A stretch of DNA of 63,946 nt from Gammaproteobacteria bacterium (GTDB lineage Bacteria > Pseudomonadota > Gammaproteobacteria > Pseudomonadales > Pseudohongiellaceae): assembly GCA_009922595.1 (NCBI GenBank), contig RFVC01000001.1:1-63946 (forward strand), in the 5' to 3' direction. The notes under the pieces are model-generated. The model was given only the letters and a program-made list of their open reading frames with translations, was not told the origin of the DNA and did no database searches. Position 1 is the stretch's first letter. Every line of letters begins with the position of its first letter. Shown piece by piece: positions 27,652 through 36,405 of this stretch. The position numbers were made by a program, and so were the translations under genes.

Positions 27652-28863
27652 TTAAAGCAGGCCTTCTTCGATCAGTCTCTCTTCAAAAGGGTTGGGGTCT
27701 AACAGGGGTTCACTCTCGCTGTAATAAATAATTGCTTCACCCACTCCGAGCACTACAGAGAAATCAATGTATTCGCCGCCACGAAAAACACGGGCGCTGA
27801 TGGTTTCACCTGGTCCCAGCCGACTTACTGTCTGAATGGCGGCCAGTGCAGTAGTGTCATTGGTAATCTGAATATCTTCAAGCTGCACGATGACGTCATT
27901 GACCTGGATGCCTGCCGCATCTGCAGGCCCGTTCTTGGAGAGCCTCTCAATCCAGAGACCTTCCACATCGCCATCAAGCAGGATATTGCTGGCTACCCGG
28001 GTGATGAACCTGCCATCGACACCAAGGAAACCCCCGGGCCCGCTCTCAATATAGTAGTCCTTCAGCCTGAAGGCGTTCTGGGATGGCACAGCAAAGCTTA
28101 TTCCCTCATAGCCACCTGATTCGGTGACAATGGTTGAGTTGATACCGATGAGGCGTCCGTCTGTGTCAATTAACGCGCCCCCTGAATTGCCCGGGTTGAT
28201 GGCGGCATCAGTCTGGATAACGTAACCTTGGTCTGTTTTTAGGAGTGCACTGATAATGCCTTGGGTCATGGACTGGCCGATATTACGCGGGTTTCCTATG
28301 GCCAGCACCATGTCGCCAACATCATAGGAGCCTTCATCTGCCGGGGACAGGTAGGCAAGGTCCATGGCGTTCACTTTCAACAGTGCTAGGTCATTGTCTT
28401 CATCCACAATTATGACCCGGGCCTCCATGGATTCGCCATTGTAGAGCGTGACCTCGATCTGTGGAAAGGGTGACTCAGGATCAGGGACCGTATTTGGATC
28501 ATTTAATTCGATAATGTGATAGCTGGTTATGATGTAGCCATCGGGTGAAATAATGACGCCTGATCCGAGGTTAGTACTTTCATCCCTCCGATACAGCTTG
28601 GGATTTCTGGCGAAGGGATTGAATACCTGGTTAATCGGAATGGCAATATCAGATGTGGAGTTAATGCTGACAACTGCAGGAGCAGATTTAGAAAAGGCAT
28701 CTGCGAATGACAAGGGCTCAGACTCGCTGTCGGCGCTGTTCTGGGCAAGGTATAAATCGAGACCGGGAATCCATTCTGCAACACGCGGTAGCTGTAGCAG
28801 GACAAAACCGAATACCATTCCTGCAACAGCAGGCCATACAATGTACTTGATTACGTTCTCCAT
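27652..28863 (-). CDS. DegS/AlgW-type membrane-anchored serine protease
   Basis: An inner-membrane protease that starts the envelope stress cascade by cutting the anti-sigma factor RseA/MucA. The 403 residues comprise one N-terminal membrane anchor (residues 7-24), a trypsin-like domain and one PDZ domain (from about residue 285). The catalytic triad is visible: His in ITSYHIIE, Asp in DEDNDLALLKV, Ser in AAINPGNSGGALID. The single PDZ and the anchor place it with DegS/AlgW, not DegP. It is about 45 residues longer than E. coli DegS, mainly from a C-terminal extension rich in Glu. It converges on hisD, as algW sits near the his genes in Pseudomonas. Confidence 0.92.
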   Translation of the reverse strand: MENVIKYIVWPAVAGMVFGFVLLQLPRVAEWIPGLDLYLAQNSADSESEPLSFADAFSKSAPAVVSINSTSDIAIPINQVFNPFARNPKLYRRDESTNLGSGVIISPDGYIITSYHIIELNDPNTVPDPESPFPQIEVTLYNGESMEARVIIVDEDNDLALLKVNAMDLAYLSPADEGSYDVGDMVLAIGNPRNIGQSMTQGIISALLKTDQGYVIQTDAAINPGNSGGALIDTDGRLIGINSTIVTESGGYEGISFAVPSQNAFRLKDYYIESGPGGFLGVDGRFITRVASNILLDGDVEGLWIERLSKNGPADAAGIQVNDVIVQLEDIQITNDTTALAAIQTVSRLGPGETISARVFRGGEYIDFSVVLGVGEAIIYYSESEPLLDPNPFEERLIEEGLL

Positions 28864-29028
28864 AACCCCTAGTTCACTGGTGTAATCAGTGTTGCCGTTA
28901 GAGCGCGGGTAGCGTCTTTGTTATTATTGTAAAAAAGCAAGTATAACCCAAATAACCAGAACCCATGGAAGCCGTGTGCCGCAAGTTCCGCGAGTTACAC
29001 GATAATTCCAGAATTGAGAGATCGCCAA

Positions 29029-29790
29029 ATGCCCGTCAGCCTGGCCGAATTAAATTCGGCATTAAATGAATTACTCAAGCCCCATGAATTTCGTGATTAC
29101 TGTCCCAATGGTTTACAGGTGGAGGGTCGGGATGAAATCCGTTTGCTGGTGACAGGGGTGACAGCCAGCCAGGCGTTGATTGATGCAGCACTGGAGCAGG
29201 GCGCCGATGCGATTTTGGTCCATCATGGTTACTTCTGGAAGGGGGAGGATCCTGTCGTGACAGGAATCCGCAGAAACCGCCTGAAAACACTGCTTGAAAA
29301 CGACATTAGTCTATTTGCCTACCACCTGCCCCTGGATGCACATCCCGAACTTGGAAACAATGCGCAGCTTGGATTAAATCTCGGATTCCAGACTGAGGGA
29401 GATCTTGACCCCCTGCACAAAAGCCGTGTCGGTGTCTGGGGCTCCCTGGATGAGCCCTGCAATGGCCAGGAGTTGAGCAGACGCATCACTGACAGTCTTG
29501 ATCGCACACCGCTTCATATTTCCGGAAAAGCGGAAACCATTCAGCGCATCGCCTGGTGCACAGGCTCGGCGCAAAGTTACATCGAGATGGCTTTTGAGGC
29601 GGGTGCTGATGCCTACCTGACGGGTGAAGTGTCTGAGCAGACCGTGCACTTTGCCAGGGAGACGGGAATGCATTTTTTTGCTGCAGGCCATCACGCCACT
29701 GAACGTTATGGTGTGCAGGCTGTCGGCAGGCATCTTGAAAAAGAACTTTGCATAGAACATCAATTCATCGATATCGATAATCCCGTATAA
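29029..29790 (+). CDS. NIF3/YbgI family metal-binding protein
   Basis: A 253-residue member of the NIF3 (GTP cyclohydrolase 1 type 2-like) family, which forms hexamer rings with a di-metal site. Metal ligands are seen in ILVHHGYFWKG near residue 67, AYHLPLDAHPELG near residue 103, and the C-terminal FFAAGHHATERYGVQAV. The true cellular reaction is unknown. ATG 29029 was preferred over the TTG at 29014 because the protein then begins directly with the conserved helix. It leads a plus-strand run with yciH and a DUF1244 gene. Confidence 0.92.
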   Translation: MPVSLAELNSALNELLKPHEFRDYCPNGLQVEGRDEIRLLVTGVTASQALIDAALEQGADAILVHHGYFWKGEDPVVTGIRRNRLKTLLENDISLFAYHLPLDAHPELGNNAQLGLNLGFQTEGDLDPLHKSRVGVWGSLDEPCNGQELSRRITDSLDRTPLHISGKAETIQRIAWCTGSAQSYIEMAFEAGADAYLTGEVSEQTVHFARETGMHFFAAGHHATERYGVQAVGRHLEKELCIEHQFIDIDNPV

Positions 29791-29803
29791 GAGGAAAGAG
29801 ACA

Positions 29804-30157
29804 ATGATGAATAATTCAAGACCGGTGTATTCCACAAAAACAGGTATTCTCTGTCCAGGGTGTGGTCAGCCGGTTCCATACTGCATCTGTAAACAAAGAA
29901 AACTGAATGAAGATGCAGATGGAATCATCCGCGTGTCGAGGGAGACAAAGGGGCGCAAAGGCAAGGGGGTAACGCTTGTTACAGGTTGCCAGGGCACTGA
30001 AGAGGAGCTTAAACAGCTGGGCAAGCGTCTCAAGCAACTTTGTGGGACGGGAGGGACAGTTAAAAATGGGGTAATAGAGATTCAGGGAGATGTTCGGCAG
30101 AAAGTTCAAAAGGAACTGGAGAAGACCGGCCATAAGGTAAAACTTGCCGGAGGTTAA
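29804..30157 (+). CDS. yciH: SUI1/eIF1-like translation factor YciH
   Basis: A 117-residue SUI1-domain protein, the bacterial relative of eIF1; in E. coli it acts on initiation fidelity under stress. The SUI1 core is RKGKGVTLVTGCQGTEEELKQLGKRLKQLCGTGGT followed by IQGDVRQKVQKEL. The N-terminus has a small Cys cluster (CPGCGQPVPYCIC) that could bind zinc. A GAGGAAAGAG ribosome site precedes ATG 29804. It sits 13 bases after the NIF3 gene. Confidence 0.92.
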   Translation: MMNNSRPVYSTKTGILCPGCGQPVPYCICKQRKLNEDADGIIRVSRETKGRKGKGVTLVTGCQGTEEELKQLGKRLKQLCGTGGTVKNGVIEIQGDVRQKVQKELEKTGHKVKLAGG

Positions 30158-30179
30158 CTAATAAAGAGGAACTATTTGA

Positions 30180-30473
30180 ATGGACCAGCAAACAGAAACA
30201 GAAATTGAAGCGGCAGTGTTCAGGCGACTACTGGAGCACCTGGATTCGAGGAAGGATGCGCAGAATATTGATCTGATGAACCTGGCCGGCTTTTGCAGGA
30301 ACTGTTTGTCCAAGTGGTATGTAGCCGCCGCAAGCGAGAAGGGCGAGGAAGTTGACTACGATGCCGCGCGTGAACTTGTATATGGTATGCCTTATGACGA
30401 ATGGAAAGACAAGTTTCAGCTTAAAGCTACCGAGGAGCAGAAAAGGCTGTTTGAGCAGAATTTTCCTAAATGA
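30180..30473 (+). CDS. DUF1244 family small protein
   Basis: A 97-residue soluble helical protein of the DUF1244 family, common in proteobacteria and of unknown function. The family centre is DLMNLAGFCRNCLSKWYV with two conserved Cys, then ELVYGMPYDEWKDKFQ. It begins 22 bases after yciH behind an AAAGAGGAAC ribosome site and is probably cotranscribed with it. Confidence 0.88.
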   Translation: MDQQTETEIEAAVFRRLLEHLDSRKDAQNIDLMNLAGFCRNCLSKWYVAAASEKGEEVDYDAARELVYGMPYDEWKDKFQLKATEEQKRLFEQNFPK

Positions 30474-30563
30474 TGGCGCATAGTCACCAAATCTATGGGT
30501 AGATAAAACTGCGAGCTTAATCACATAATCCCGGGGAGTTAGTGGATAGCATTTAAACGTGTC

Positions 30564-30581
30564 CTGATAAAGCCTTATCAG
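30564..30581. promoter_or_regulatory. perfect 7-bp inverted repeat before a small ORF
   Basis: CTGATAA-AGCC-TTATCAG is a perfect inverted repeat just upstream of the ribosome site of the 39-codon frame at 30602. There is no T-tract, so it is not a terminator. It could be an operator or an RNA hairpin that controls access to the ribosome site. Confidence 0.35.
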
Positions 30582-30601
30582 CACTGAGGAGAAGGCCAGC
30601 A

Positions 30602-30721
30602 ATGGTTACGTTAGATGTCAGCCAGGTAGTTGAGGGGGCGGTGCCTTTGGAAGAATTGAGACTGCCAATGGCTGAGCTGTCCTCTGACGTATACCGTGCT
30701 CTGTCAGGCTTTTTTTACTGA
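30602..30721 (+). CDS. possible 39-residue small protein
   Basis: An ATG preceded by a strong GAGGAGAAGG ribosome site opens a 39-residue frame (begins MVTLDVSQVVEGAV, ends LSGFFY). No family is recognised. It could be a real small protein, a leader peptide, or the broken start of a lost gene at the edge of the accessory block. The rest of the 30474-30778 gap shows nothing else coding. Confidence 0.35.
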   Translation: MVTLDVSQVVEGAVPLEELRLPMAELSSDVYRALSGFFY

Positions 30722-30778
30722 AATAGTTCATCAGTAAATCAGGTACAGCCTGGTAGAGAAATAAACCAGCCCGGTTTC

Positions 30779-31069
30779 CTATTTCAGGGGCACCAGCCGG
30801 GCTTCCCTGATCTCGATTGTTTCCCAGACCTTGCCGCTGATGTAAGGATCTTTCTCTAAGTGTGCTTCAAGGCTTTCCCTGTCAGGAAACTCCAGGTGCA
30901 GCGTTGATCCAATCATTTTTTCCTGCGCGTCAAGAATGGCGCCGCCACTGAGGAAGCGTCCCTCGGCGATTAATTGCCTGGCCCCATCAAGGTGGGCCTC
31001 ACGATTTTCCATGCGCCTGTTCAACGCATCCTCGTCTGTATAGTCCATGGCTGTGACGACAAATTGCAT
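30779..31069 (-). CDS. YciI-family protein
   Basis: A 96-residue ferredoxin-like-fold protein of the YCII family. The conserved pattern is MQFVVTAMDYTD at the start, the His-Leu segment REAHLDGARQLIAEGRFLSGGA, and the Asp-Pro-Tyr motif LEKDPYISGKVWETIEIR near the end. The family is related to muconolactone isomerase and dehydrochlorinase folds, and its His and Asp suggest an enzyme. It lies 9 bases downstream of the aldehyde dehydrogenase gene on the same strand, so it probably acts on or near that pathway. Confidence 0.88.
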   Translation of the reverse strand: MQFVVTAMDYTDEDALNRRMENREAHLDGARQLIAEGRFLSGGAILDAQEKMIGSTLHLEFPDRESLEAHLEKDPYISGKVWETIEIREARLVPLK

Positions 31070-31078
31070 GATTGCTCT

Positions 31079-32593
31079 TTACGCCTCTGAAATGAACTTG
31101 GTGACCAAACAGGCTTCGAGCCCCTCGATCCCTTCCTCAGAACCATGGCCTGATTCCTTTATTCCGCCAAATGGGGATTCCGGAACAGAAATAGCAAAAC
31201 TATTAATACCGATCATGCCCGCTTCAAGCTGTTCACCCAGAAGATTCACACGCTTGGCGGAGTCAGTGAAAGCAAACGCGGCCAGCCCGTAGGGAAGACG
31301 ATTAGCTTCTCTGATCACATCATAGAAATCGTTAAAGGAATTGATGATGGCTACCGGGCCAAAAGGTTCTTCATGCATGATGCGGGCACTATGGGGGACG
31401 TTGGATAACACTGTTGGCTGGTAGAAAGAACCAGCCCCTTCAATAGGTGCACCGCCAGTATTTAACGTAGCACCCTTTTGAACGGCGTCATCAATGATGG
31501 CACTGATCGCCTTCCGGCGACGCTCGTGAATTAGTGGTCCCATGCTGTTGTTTTCATCCAGGGGATTGCCAACCTTGATTTCCATGGTCAGAGTTGTGAA
31601 GCCCTCAACAAATTTATCAAAAATGGATTCATGAACAAGAAAGCGTGTAGGAGACACACAAACCTGGCCGCCGTTGCGGAATTTTGCTGCAACCGACTGT
31701 TTCAGCACTGCCTCCACGTCGGCATCCTCGAAAACAAGAACAGGGGCGTGGCCGCCGAGCTCCATGGTTGTCCTGATCATGTTGTCTGCAGCCAGTTTCA
31801 TCAGCGATTTGCCGACTGGGACAGAGCCTGTAAAGGACATCTTGCGAATAATAGGTGAACTCAGCAAATAAGTTGAAATGATATGAGGTATACCGAAAAC
31901 AACATTTAACACACCGTCCGGTAATCCGGCATCCTGCATGCACTTGGCCATAAGTAAGGCTGTAGCCGGTGTTTCTTCTGCCGGTTTGAAAACGCAGGAG
32001 CAACCGGCTCCCAGTGAGGCGCCCATTTTGCGGGCAGGATTACCCTGCGGAAAATTCCATGGTGCAAAGGCAGCAACAGGCCCTACCGGTTCTTTGACGA
32101 CGTACATACGTGAACCTGGCTGGCGTTGTGCCAGGACGCGACCATATGCGCGGCGTCCTTCCTCAGCGTACCATTCAAGTACCCGCGTGGACATCTGCAG
32201 TTCAATGCGTGACTGTAAAATTGGTTTTCCGGACTCAAGTGTTGCAACAGTAGTGATCTGTTCTGCGCGCTTCCTGATGAGATCGGATGCTTTTCTAAGA
32301 ACAACACTGCGTTCTTCCGGCAGTTTTTCCTTCCAAACCCTGAAACCCTCTTCGGCAGCAGCTAAAGCACGGTCCATGTCTTCCTTGGTGGCGTGTGGCA
32401 ATTCACCCAGGACTTCGCCGGTGGCCGGATTGAGGACCTCCTCACTTTTCCTGCTGCCTTTGCTGATCCACTCACCCCCGACAAAGAGCTGTAATTCGGG
32501 ATAATGATCTTGAGGACAGGTATTTAATTGCTTGGCTTCAGCCACTGTTTGGCTCCTGCTGTTGGTTATCGAAATTTTGGGGGGCGTAATCAT
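31079..32593 (-). CDS. NAD(P)-dependent aldehyde dehydrogenase, succinate-semialdehyde type
   Basis: A 504-residue aldehyde dehydrogenase closest in pattern to the GabD/succinate-semialdehyde group. The cofactor-site segment is PVGPVAAFAPWNFPQGNPARK, the nucleotide-fold glycine is in FTGSVPVGKSLMK, the general base Glu in MELGGHAPVLVF, and the catalytic Cys in NGGQVCVSPTRF. The C-terminal SPFGGIKESGHGSEEG is typical. An N-terminal extension of about 35 residues precedes the conserved part. It is transcribed divergently from the amidohydrolase gene across 75 bases and with the YciI gene. True substrate unknown. Confidence 0.87.
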   Translation of the reverse strand: MITPPKISITNSRSQTVAEAKQLNTCPQDHYPELQLFVGGEWISKGSRKSEEVLNPATGEVLGELPHATKEDMDRALAAAEEGFRVWKEKLPEERSVVLRKASDLIRKRAEQITTVATLESGKPILQSRIELQMSTRVLEWYAEEGRRAYGRVLAQRQPGSRMYVVKEPVGPVAAFAPWNFPQGNPARKMGASLGAGCSCVFKPAEETPATALLMAKCMQDAGLPDGVLNVVFGIPHIISTYLLSSPIIRKMSFTGSVPVGKSLMKLAADNMIRTTMELGGHAPVLVFEDADVEAVLKQSVAAKFRNGGQVCVSPTRFLVHESIFDKFVEGFTTLTMEIKVGNPLDENNSMGPLIHERRRKAISAIIDDAVQKGATLNTGGAPIEGAGSFYQPTVLSNVPHSARIMHEEPFGPVAIINSFNDFYDVIREANRLPYGLAAFAFTDSAKRVNLLGEQLEAGMIGINSFAISVPESPFGGIKESGHGSEEGIEGLEACLVTKFISEA

Positions 32594-32668
32594 CGCGCAA
32601 AAGAGGGTTTGAGTAAAATCTTTTGCGCTATACTTTCGCCTTTTTCCCGCACATATACGGAGAAGGCT

Positions 32669-33721
32669 ATGCCGGAGACCACTTCAGTTCCATTCAGCGA
32701 GAAGTACAGGCGGATTGCTACCGAAGAGGCCTGGGCGCCGCAGGAATTACTGGACATTTACAGGGATCTATATGAATCCCGACAGTTAGATGATCCGGGT
32801 TTCGACAGTCTCTGGGGCTTTTACGGCACTTCAGATGCTCCCCGCCCTGCGACAGTCAGACGCAAACTGGCAGATCTGGATGATGAAAGGCTGGCAGACA
32901 TGGATGCGGCAGGTATCGATTTCGCAATACTTGCGCTAACTTCGCCGGGCGTCCAGGTGCTGGATCGGGACACTGCAGTGGCGTTAGCCAGAGACAGCAA
33001 TGACATGCTCAGCGAGGCTGTAACCAGGCATCCGGATCGCTATGCCGCATTATGTGCAATCGCGCCGCAGGCGCCGGAGCTGGCAGCAAAGGAAATGGAA
33101 CGCTGCAAGGCACTGGGTTTCAAGGGGATCATCAACAATTCGCATACACATGGCGAGTATCTGTCCGATCAGAAATTCTGGCCAATTTTTGAAGCGGCTG
33201 AAGCCATGGACTTGCCAATCTACCTGCATCCTAATACCCCACCAAAAAGCATGATCGAACCAATGCTGGAGGTGGGGCTGGATGGGGCCATCTTTGGGTT
33301 TGGTGTTGAAACCGGACTGCATATGCTGAGCATTATTACTTCAGGCGTTTTTGATCAATTTCCGAGACTGCAGATGATTATTGGACACATGGGAGAGGCA
33401 CTGCCTTACTGGAGCTATCGCCTCGATTTTATGCATAACGCACAGGTCTCTTCGAAACGATATGAAAATCTGCAGCCGCTGCAAAAAAAGGTCAGCGATT
33501 ACCTGAAAGAAAATGTCTATATCACCTGCAGTGGTATGGCCTGGGAGCCGGCAGTACGCTTTGCCCAGCAGACTCTGGGTGTGGATCGGGTGATGTATGC
33601 CATGGATTACCCATACCAGTACGTAAAACAGGAAGTACTGGATATGGATAACATGGATATTCCTGATGTTGACAAGAAGATGTTTTACCAGGGCGTTGCC
33701 GAGAAGGTCTTTAAACTTTAG
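32669..33721 (+). CDS. amidohydrolase-2 family decarboxylase (LigW/gamma-resorcylate type)
   Basis: A 350-residue TIM-barrel protein of the amidohydrolase-2 family that includes 5-carboxyvanillate and gamma-resorcylate decarboxylases. Metal ligands of that group are visible: Glu in RRIATEEAWAP near the N-terminus, His in IYLHPNTPP, His in IIGHMGEALPYW, and Asp in YAMDYPYQYV near the C-terminus. LADMDAAGIDFAILALTSPG matches the family as well. The start is ATG 32669 after a CGGAGAAGG site; the upstream in-frame extension overlaps the divergent gene and is unlikely. Non-oxidative decarboxylation of an aromatic acid is the likely reaction (inference). Confidence 0.85.
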   Translation: MPETTSVPFSEKYRRIATEEAWAPQELLDIYRDLYESRQLDDPGFDSLWGFYGTSDAPRPATVRRKLADLDDERLADMDAAGIDFAILALTSPGVQVLDRDTAVALARDSNDMLSEAVTRHPDRYAALCAIAPQAPELAAKEMERCKALGFKGIINNSHTHGEYLSDQKFWPIFEAAEAMDLPIYLHPNTPPKSMIEPMLEVGLDGAIFGFGVETGLHMLSIITSGVFDQFPRLQMIIGHMGEALPYWSYRLDFMHNAQVSSKRYENLQPLQKKVSDYLKENVYITCSGMAWEPAVRFAQQTLGVDRVMYAMDYPYQYVKQEVLDMDNMDIPDVDKKMFYQGVAEKVFKL

Positions 33722-34083
33722 CGATTCATTAAAAGGGCTGAGAATCTATCTTTCTGCCAGCTTTTCTTACATGTCTCTATCAGTTCCTGTCCGGTAATAA
33801 ATCCGCAAACCTGGATGCTGTCTCCCATATCCAGGAAATCGGCCTTGACGCCCATCCTGTGTATGCGATCTAGACGGGGCCCTTTGATTATTCATTCTCT
33901 GAGACTGCCGTTTTCATCGTGCAAGGTAAGTAAAATTCGGGAATGTGGATTTATGTACCGAAATTCAATCACGGTACCGCTGAACTGAAAAAATTTGCTG
34001 GCGTGATGGCCGTCCACAGACATACAAGTCATTAGCAATACTGGTATGAGCAATCGATGAGATGAATAAAGAACAGTTTTCAA
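33718..34083 (-). pseudogene. DUF6152-like exported protein with one in-frame stop
   Basis: The frame starts at ATG 34083 with a signal peptide, then GHHASKFFQFSGTVIEFRYINPHS, the pattern of DUF6152 proteins. It meets TGA at 33892-33894 after GSLRE. The same frame continues past the stop with IIKGPRLDRIHRMGVKADFL and DMGDSIQVCGFITG, which match the second half of that family, and ends at a TAA at 33718. The TGA stands where the family has Trp (NW or EW before the beta strand), so a single TGG-to-TGA change explains it. Total is 122 codons, the normal family length. No frameshift is needed. The end overlaps the amidohydrolase stop. Confidence 0.72.
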
Positions 34084-34099
34084 TCTGGGTTACAGGAAT

Positions 34100-34474
34100 T
34101 CAGGCTGTCCCTATTTTTAAATTGTTTGCTTCCATGGTCAATGGAATCCTCTGCAGAGATTTACCTTCACAGGGGCCATAAACACAGATGCCGCTGGATT
34201 TATCAAATTTTGCGTAGTGAGTAACACATTGGAAATACTCACCGTCAGGCGTGAATAGTTCTTCGGGGGTGTGGTTCATTGGAACATCAAAGTGCGGGCA
34301 GGAATTGTGAAATCCCTTGAAGTTTCCTGCGTCGTTGTAGACAAACATGCGAAAGACAAATGGGGAGTCACCGCCGAACCGGAATTCTCTCGCGGCACCA
34401 TTTTCTATTTCAGTTGGCTTACAGAGAATTGTGCCGGGTTTAGGTGCAAACTTGTTTTCATGCCATGCAATCAT
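34100..34474 (-). CDS. Rieske [2Fe-2S] protein of the accessory block
   Basis: A 124-residue soluble Rieske protein: CPHFD near residue 58 and CVTHYAKFD near residue 82 give the Cys-His pairs. ATG 34474 (protein MIAWHENKF) is chosen because the upstream extension begins at TTG and looks non-native. It resembles the ferredoxin components of ring-hydroxylating systems or stand-alone Rieske proteins. No oxygenase alpha subunit is present nearby, so its partner is unknown. It is 16 bases upstream of the DUF6152 pseudogene on the same strand. Confidence 0.82.
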   Translation of the reverse strand: MIAWHENKFAPKPGTILCKPTEIENGAAREFRFGGDSPFVFRMFVYNDAGNFKGFHNSCPHFDVPMNHTPEELFTPDGEYFQCVTHYAKFDKSSGICVYGPCEGKSLQRIPLTMEANNLKIGTA

Positions 34475-34812
34475 TTTGGGGTATTCCAGCTTTATGATGA
34501 TGTAAATCAAACCTGCCTGGTGGCGTTAAGTTACACAAATCACCAGTAGTTTGAAATGAAAAATCATAGGCTTATATACCCTTCCCTTTGTTGGCGGCAT
34601 GGCCAGTTTATGCCCATCACTCGTATGCTAATTACTCCATTGAGAACAAGATTCAAATTAAGGGTGTGCTGAAGAGGTTTTAATTTGGCCAGCCCAAAAT
34701 GGTTGGGATGAGATGCTGCTGAGCAGTATTGCCACTGCAAAAGGCAAGACAGCCATCATCGACAGGGTCAGGCAGCGCAGGGCACGAGAACGAATTTATT
34801 AATTACCAAACC
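34475..34812. other. non-coding gap in the accessory block
   Basis: About 340 bases without a gene I can support. A short plus-strand frame of about 45 codons (ends TAKGKTAIIDRVRQRRARER-IY at 34802) has no start with a ribosome site and matches no family I know; it may be a remnant. The left part should hold the promoter of the Rieske/DUF6152 pair. Confidence 0.4.
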
Positions 34813-34845
34813 AAAAAAGCCCCTGTCAAACAGCAGGGGCCTTTT
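34813..34845 (-). terminator. rho-independent terminator after the 34863 aldehyde dehydrogenase
   Basis: On the minus strand GCCCCTG and CAGGGGC enclose an 8-base loop and are followed by TTTTTT. It lies 18 bases after the stop of the aldehyde dehydrogenase and ends the minus-strand run coming from the regulator side. Confidence 0.88.
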
Positions 34846-34862
34846 AGAACCTTATCCATTAT

Positions 34863-36308
34863 TTAGAAGGGGTACTTGTTCTGTCCAGTCTGCATAGTTA
34901 CCCATTTTAGCTCGGTACATTCGTCGATAGAGAAATGTCCGCCTTCTCGGCCGTAGCTTGAGTTCTTCACACCACCGAATGGGATGACCGGTTCGTCGCG
35001 AACGGAAGGTCCGTTAATGTGAATCATGCCGGTTTCCAGATTCTCGATCGCATACCAGATTTTCTGCATGTCATTTGTAATAACTGCTGAAGACAGACCA
35101 TACTCAACATCGTTGGCCAGTCTTACCGCATCTTCATGATCCTTGGCTTTGATAACAGAGGCCAGCGGGCCAAAGACTTCAGTCTGGAACAGGCTCATGT
35201 CAGACGTTACATCGGCAGCTACTGAAGGCTGGAATACATTACCTTCGTAGTTACCGCCAACTACCAGCTTGGCGCCGGCACTTACCGCCGCATCAAGGTG
35301 TTCCTTAATGAATGCAGGCTGGGTGGTGCGAATCAGCGGGCCGACAATCAGGCCGGGTGTGCGAGGGTCTGCGCCGTATGGAATGCCTTCCACTTTCTTG
35401 CCGAGTTTTTCGACAAACTCGTCATAGACGCCTTCTTCAACGATGACGCGTGAGCCAGTCATACAGATTTGACCCTGGTGCATGAAGTTGGAGAAAGCAG
35501 CCGTATCGACGGCGTAATCAACATCGGCATCATTGAGCACGATGATGGGATTCTTACCGCCCATTTCCAGGGCAAAGCGCTTGCCAGCAGAAGCAGCAGT
35601 GGCGCCTACCTGCCAGCCGACGCGGCTGGAACCGGTGAAGGTGACAAATTTAACGCGGGGATCGGTAATCAGACCATCGCCCAGTTCAGCACCCTCTGCC
35701 GGAATGGCATTGATAACACCGGGTGGAAAGCCTGCATCTGTTAATAGCTCAGCAATCTTTAGACCAATGACCGGGGTCATTTCAGACGGTTTTAGGATCA
35801 TGGTGTTTCCTGCTGCCAGGGAAAAGCCGATTTTGCGAACGCCCAGCAGGAGCGGAAAGTTAAACGGGGCAATCGCCACGGTAACACCCAGCGGACGACG
35901 AATGCAGAAAGATTTAACGCCCGGGTAGTTGGAGACATATGTCTCACCCTTGATGCGACGACATTCACCCGCCATTGAGCGCAGGAAGTCTGGAGTATGG
36001 TGAGTCTCATAACCTGCTTTCAGCATGGTAGAGCCGGCTTCATCAATCAGGCACTCACGCAGGTCCTCGGCGCGTTCCTCCATAAGATCGGCCGCATCGA
36101 GAAACATTTTTTCCCTGGCAGAAGGAGGCACGTCTTTCCATGTCTCAAAGGCTTTCTGGGAAGAGGCAATTACAGTTTCCAGGTCTTCCGCCTTGGCGTT
36201 CTGCACTTTGCAGTACACCTCGTTGTTGGCGGGGTTCATATTGTCTGTGTATTCCCCGGATTTGGACGGCTGAAATTTGCCGTCGATGTAAAGTTGGTAT
36301 TCTGTCAT
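34863..36308 (-). CDS. aldehyde dehydrogenase, aromatic-aldehyde type
   Basis: A 481-residue aldehyde dehydrogenase with a pattern like salicylaldehyde, benzaldehyde and vanillin dehydrogenases. It has PLGVTVAIAPFNFPLLLGVRK, FTGSSRVGWQVG, the base Glu in ALEMGGKNPIIVL, the catalytic Cys in HQGQICMTGSRVIVEE, and the C-terminal PFGGVKNSSYGREGG. It is distinct from the enzyme at 31079 and likely acts on a different aldehyde. The gene follows the acyl-CoA dehydrogenase gene by about 100 bases on the same strand. Confidence 0.88.
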   Translation of the reverse strand: MTEYQLYIDGKFQPSKSGEYTDNMNPANNEVYCKVQNAKAEDLETVIASSQKAFETWKDVPPSAREKMFLDAADLMEERAEDLRECLIDEAGSTMLKAGYETHHTPDFLRSMAGECRRIKGETYVSNYPGVKSFCIRRPLGVTVAIAPFNFPLLLGVRKIGFSLAAGNTMILKPSEMTPVIGLKIAELLTDAGFPPGVINAIPAEGAELGDGLITDPRVKFVTFTGSSRVGWQVGATAASAGKRFALEMGGKNPIIVLNDADVDYAVDTAAFSNFMHQGQICMTGSRVIVEEGVYDEFVEKLGKKVEGIPYGADPRTPGLIVGPLIRTTQPAFIKEHLDAAVSAGAKLVVGGNYEGNVFQPSVAADVTSDMSLFQTEVFGPLASVIKAKDHEDAVRLANDVEYGLSSAVITNDMQKIWYAIENLETGMIHINGPSVRDEPVIPFGGVKNSSYGREGGHFSIDECTELKWVTMQTGQNKYPF

Positions 36309-36405
36309 GTTGTCATTTCTCCCAATGAGGATTTTGGTCTATTTTGAGGCGAATGGAGCCTAAATTATCGAATCAGAAAGGCAGAAGCAAATGGAATTTA
36401 AACCT

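Noticed and set aside
33889-33897. Selenocysteine reading of the TGA in the DUF6152 gene
   Set aside because: Homology points to Trp, not Cys, at this place, and no stable hairpin directly follows the codon.
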